The notes under the pieces: generated by a model
Told to the model about the DNA's origin: nothing
Databases searched by the model: none
What the model saw: the letters and a program-made list of their open reading frames with translations, nothing else
In this document: piece after piece, positions 6,884 to 9,480 of the stretch
Layout: the number at the start of each line of letters is the position of its first letter
Position numbering within the stretch: the first letter of the stretch is position 1
DNA from: JABDDM01 sp038240295
Lineage (GTDB): Bacteria; Bacteroidota; Ignavibacteria; Palsa-1295
Assembly: GCA_038240295.1 (NCBI GenBank)
Contig: JBBSDW010000129.1
Span: 1-9,480 of the forward strand
Direction: 5' to 3'
Length of the DNA stretch: 9,480 nt
Position numbers and translations under genes: made by a program

Positions 6884-7228
6884 CTAAATTCTGAGGACGC
6901 TAAAACTCGATCGAGGATCGGTTAGAAGAATAAGGAGTGATGACGCTTGTCGTGAAGATCGAACCATTGGCAGCCTGCGATCTGCCAAGCTAAGCAAAGC
7001 GCCAGACAATAAAAAGATCTTCGGAGCAGCTTTTGCTCGGGCGAAGGAATCGTCAAGGCGGATAAACCAAACCTGCACCGAACAACAGGACATCGGTGCC
7101 GAGATCGCTTCGCAGGCGCTCGTCTTCGCTGCCTTCGTACAATGATGCGCAGCAACTGTTCGTCCAGTAATTGCAGAGAGCAACGAGAGGATAACCAAAC
7201 AAGCGATAAGGATTTTGCTGATGCGCAT
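6884..7228 (-). CDS. small exported Cys/His/Met protein, putative metal binding
   Basis: The 114-residue protein starts at the ATG at 7228, which puts a clean signal peptide first (MRISKILIACLVILSLLSAI, cut near VAA at 25-27). The mature part opens with H28, H29, C30, then C39, M46, C48 and C49: HHC...C...APMSCC. Such short exported proteins with a Cys/His/Met patch are often met in copper or other soft-metal gene sets, and the next gene downstream is a copper-domain protein. A hydrophobic stretch lies at 70-82. No named family is recognised. Upstream ATGs at 7261 and 7324 would bury the signal peptide. Other minus-strand frames overlap here, so a frameshift in the C-terminal half cannot be excluded. 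It is divergent from the propeller gene. Confidence 0.6.
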   Translation of the reverse strand: MRISKILIACLVILSLLSAITGRTVAAHHCTKAAKTSACEAISAPMSCCSVQVWFIRLDDSFARAKAAPKIFLLSGALLSLADRRLPMVRSSRQASSLLILLTDPRSSFSVLRI

Positions 7229-7364
7229 GATCTTCAGAACGCATAGTCCGCGGCTTAGCATTCCCGCTATATTCCTCGCAAGTTGCCGCAGCCGGCTGAA
7301 GCAAGAATTATCATGCGTTTCCAAAGGTTGTTACTACTCAACTGAACTTCATCAATTCCTATCT

Positions 7365-9206
7365 ATGAAACGTCTTGCACTTTTCTTCATAATCGTCGTC
7401 GCTTGTTTTGCAGATCTGGAGATCGCACGTGGGCAAACAGAGGTTGTCTACGGCTATCCGGGTGACGACGATGGATATGAGGTCACTGCGATGCAGGATG
7501 GTGGCTTTATGGTTGGCGGTCATACAAACAAGTACACTTCACAGGATTATTGGGCGGTTCGATTTTCGAATCAAGGCAAGGTCTTGTGGGATTCAGCATA
7601 CGGTTCGCCTGTTAGTGATTTCCTCTGGTCAGTGCAGCCGACGCGATCGGGAGGCGCACTGCTCGCAGGATACAGCGGGGTGCAGAATTCTGGTTTGGAA
7701 ACCGCTCTCTTATTCGCAATCGATTCTGTCGGGCGGACGATCAAGAAAATCGATGTGGGAGGTAGCAGGGCCGTTCATGCCCATTGGTTCGCGCAGCGGA
7801 AGCAGGGCGGATATTTTTGGAGCGGTCATACCGATTCTGACGGCGACACGACGGGCGATATGATCCTTCAAAAGCTTAATGATAATTTCGATACCGTCTG
7901 GCAGCGAACTTACGGGCTTGGCTCAGCAGAACATGCCCATTGCGGAACACTGACAAATGATGGTGGCTGTGTCCTGCTCGGACATACTTCAATCAACGGC
8001 TACGATCACTTTTGGGCGACTCGAATTGATTCCAACGGCAATCAAAAGTGGTCGAAGGTGTTCCAAAGCTCACCTACGATGTACGATTCACCCTACGGTG
8101 TGGTAGCTACGAAAGAAGGCGGGTTTGCACTGTTGGGCGGATCGCAAAACTATCAGGGGACAATCAGTACGATGTGGCTTGTCGTGGTTGATTCTGCCGG
8201 CAACAAGATCGTGGATAAGCACTATGGATCGCTCGCGTTCGCTTACTCGGGAATTCAGGCGGCCGATGGCTCATTCATGCTCATCGGCTACGCCATGAGC
8301 AAAACGAAGAACGGATACAATATGGATGTTGTCCGCACCGATGCGAAAGGTAACCAGAAATGGGAGAAACGATACGGGACGACGGGCTATGTGTTCGGGT
8401 ATGGCATGTTTGAGCACAATGACCAATACGTTCTCGTTGGAAGCACTGATAGTACTTCCGATGGGCTCACCGACCTGCTCGTGGTCTATGTAGACTCGAA
8501 CGGCACACGAGTTCCTTACGATTCGCGAAAGCCTTCCGACCAACTGTTCGCGTTCACCGTCGATTCTTCGAACGTGCACTATCAAATCGCCAGCGATAAC
8601 CACGCTACAGGCACGGTCGAGAATCTCTCAAACGATTCTCTTTTTCTGACGTTCAAGCGGACATCCACACTCCCAAAACCGTGGGAATATCATGTGGATC
8701 TTGGAGGCAAAGAATATATTACCGATAGCAGCAGGGGCGTGCCCTATGGATTTGCGCTTGCTCCGCATGAAAAGCAGTCGTTCTTACTTCATGCGATAGC
8801 AGGCAATAATCCCGATTCGGGTACGATCTGCGTACGATTGAGCGCGCTAAATTCTTCGCGTGCTGACACAATGGAGCAGTGCTTCACTTTGCTGCCGCCG
8901 GTTTCAAGCGGTGTCTCGTTCGCATATCTTGCTAGGACAACGCTCTCGCTCTCCCCAAACCCTATCGATCGATCGACAAACAATCTTATCGAGATCAAGC
9001 TGGGAAGCAGCAGTGAGGTTTCGCATGCCGTTTATGATGCCCTTGGCAGAGAAGTGAGTGCATGGACTCCGCCAGTCCACTGGTCGGAAGGATCCCATAC
9101 GATCGAGTTGAAGAATTTGATCGGACCTGAGAATGCTGCCGGACAATATTTCGTAAGATTCCGAGCCGGATCCGAGTTCTTCACGGCAAAACTAATCGTT
9201 CGATGA
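7365..9206 (+). CDS. secreted seven-repeat beta-propeller protein with T9SS sorting domain
   Basis: The 613 residues begin with a signal peptide (MKRLALFFIIVVACFADLEI, cut near ARG-Q). Seven imperfect repeats of about 50 residues follow at roughly 39-81, 89-134, 141-186, 194-236, 245-289, 296-340 and 347-383. Each has the pattern DGGF.L.G.......D.w..R.D..G...W...YG, as in ATRIDSNGNQKWSKVF and DVVRTDAKGNQKWEKRYG. This is what a seven-bladed propeller would show. A beta-sandwich-like segment covers about 390-510, and a T9SS type A domain 525-613 (LSLSPNPIDRST, AVYDALGREV, GQYFVRFRAG, KLIVR). It is probably a surface or released protein, and no enzyme motif is seen. The ATG at 7365 is chosen over in-frame starts from 7215 because it sets the signal peptide. 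There is no clear RBS. Confidence 0.85.
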   Translation: MKRLALFFIIVVACFADLEIARGQTEVVYGYPGDDDGYEVTAMQDGGFMVGGHTNKYTSQDYWAVRFSNQGKVLWDSAYGSPVSDFLWSVQPTRSGGALLAGYSGVQNSGLETALLFAIDSVGRTIKKIDVGGSRAVHAHWFAQRKQGGYFWSGHTDSDGDTTGDMILQKLNDNFDTVWQRTYGLGSAEHAHCGTLTNDGGCVLLGHTSINGYDHFWATRIDSNGNQKWSKVFQSSPTMYDSPYGVVATKEGGFALLGGSQNYQGTISTMWLVVVDSAGNKIVDKHYGSLAFAYSGIQAADGSFMLIGYAMSKTKNGYNMDVVRTDAKGNQKWEKRYGTTGYVFGYGMFEHNDQYVLVGSTDSTSDGLTDLLVVYVDSNGTRVPYDSRKPSDQLFAFTVDSSNVHYQIASDNHATGTVENLSNDSLFLTFKRTSTLPKPWEYHVDLGGKEYITDSSRGVPYGFALAPHEKQSFLLHAIAGNNPDSGTICVRLSALNSSRADTMEQCFTLLPPVSSGVSFAYLARTTLSLSPNPIDRSTNNLIEIKLGSSSEVSHAVYDALGREVSAWTPPVHWSEGSHTIELKNLIGPENAAGQYFVRFRAGSEFFTAKLIVR

Positions 9207-9253
9207 TCAAGCTATTATCCGATTGAAGGCGAACGCTTTGGACGCTCGCTGCT

Positions 9254-9282
9254 TTGGTAGGATTGTGCCTCGTTCTTATAAT
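9254..9282 (+). promoter_or_regulatory. possible sigma70-like promoter
   Basis: TTGGTA (9254-9259) and a perfect TATAAT (9277-9282) are 17 bases apart, in the short gap before the last gene. Transcription would begin only a few bases before the ATG at 9295, giving a nearly leaderless message. Bacteroidota often use a different -10 (TAnnTTTG), so this is tentative. Confidence 0.4.
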
Positions 9283-9294
9283 TGAATTACGGTG

Positions 9295-9480
9295 ATGCAA
9301 CCATCTTTCCCCGCTCGCGCTGCTTCACTTTCGATCGTGTTCGCACTTTTGCTTCTAACGGGTAGCAATGCGGAGGCCCAATGGGTGCAGACGCAGGGAT
9401 TGGTAGGCGGTTCGATCTCGACGCTCGCTTTGAGCGATGGAGATCTCTATGCCGGAACGCCGCTCGGCGGCGTCTATCGC
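9295..9480 (+). CDS. secreted propeller-like protein, 5' end only
   Basis: The frame is open from ATG 9295 to the window end, 62 codons. The signal peptide is clear: MQPSFPARAASLSIVFALLL followed by TGSNAEAQ, cut near AEA-Q. The mature start reads WVQTQGLVGGSISTLALSDG and then LYAGTPLGGVYR. This G-G-x-I-x-x-L-A..LYAGT..GGVYR wording is typical of the first blade of repeat-propeller T9SS cargo that reads like a 'sensor/exo-sialidase-like' repeat. The T9SS tail, if any, is outside the window. GTG at 9292 is an alternative start one codon earlier. Confidence 0.75.
   Translation, partial: MQPSFPARAASLSIVFALLLLTGSNAEAQWVQTQGLVGGSISTLALSDGDLYAGTPLGGVYR

Overview
The window looks like a piece of a Bacteroidota/Chlorobiota-type (FCB group) genome. 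The main reason is that three proteins end in a type IX secretion (T9SS) type A sorting domain: an N-P motif, a 'vYDxxGR' strand, a 'G.Y.vr' strand and a short basic tail. Such domains are essentially confined to that group. Base composition is moderate, and most starts lack a strong Shine-Dalgarno, which also fits. A Kapabacteria/Ignavibacteria-like lineage is my guess, not something the sequence proves.

Layout from left to right. (1) The 3' end of a T9SS cargo gene, split over two frames near 220-230. (2) A gene-poor stretch of about 450 bases with a palindromic repeat, a tiny ORF with a good RBS, and a strong minus-strand terminator. (3) A small single-span membrane protein on the minus strand (997-1470), divergent from inorganic pyrophosphatase, ppa (1656-2183, plus). 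(4) A convergent intergenic region with two copies of an elaborate, hairpin-rich repeat of about 175 bp. (5) A minus-strand set of three genes. The promoter-distal one is a secreted DUF5060/TIM-barrel glycoside hydrolase with a T9SS tail (2667-4850). Upstream of it is a fusion of a type 1 copper (cupredoxin) domain, a Met/His-rich linker and a putative outer-membrane beta-barrel (4889-6763). First in the set is a small secreted Cys/His/Met protein (6884-7228). (6) Divergent from these, a seven-repeat beta-propeller T9SS protein (7365-9206), then the start of another secreted propeller-like protein (9295 to the window end).

The part most worth a second look is 4889-7228. It looks like a cell-envelope copper-handling unit: a Cys-rich exported peptide next to a protein that joins a blue-copper domain to an outer-membrane barrel. 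Its biochemical role is not known to me. The remaining genes are housekeeping (ppa) or secreted, cell-surface proteins typical of T9SS users.
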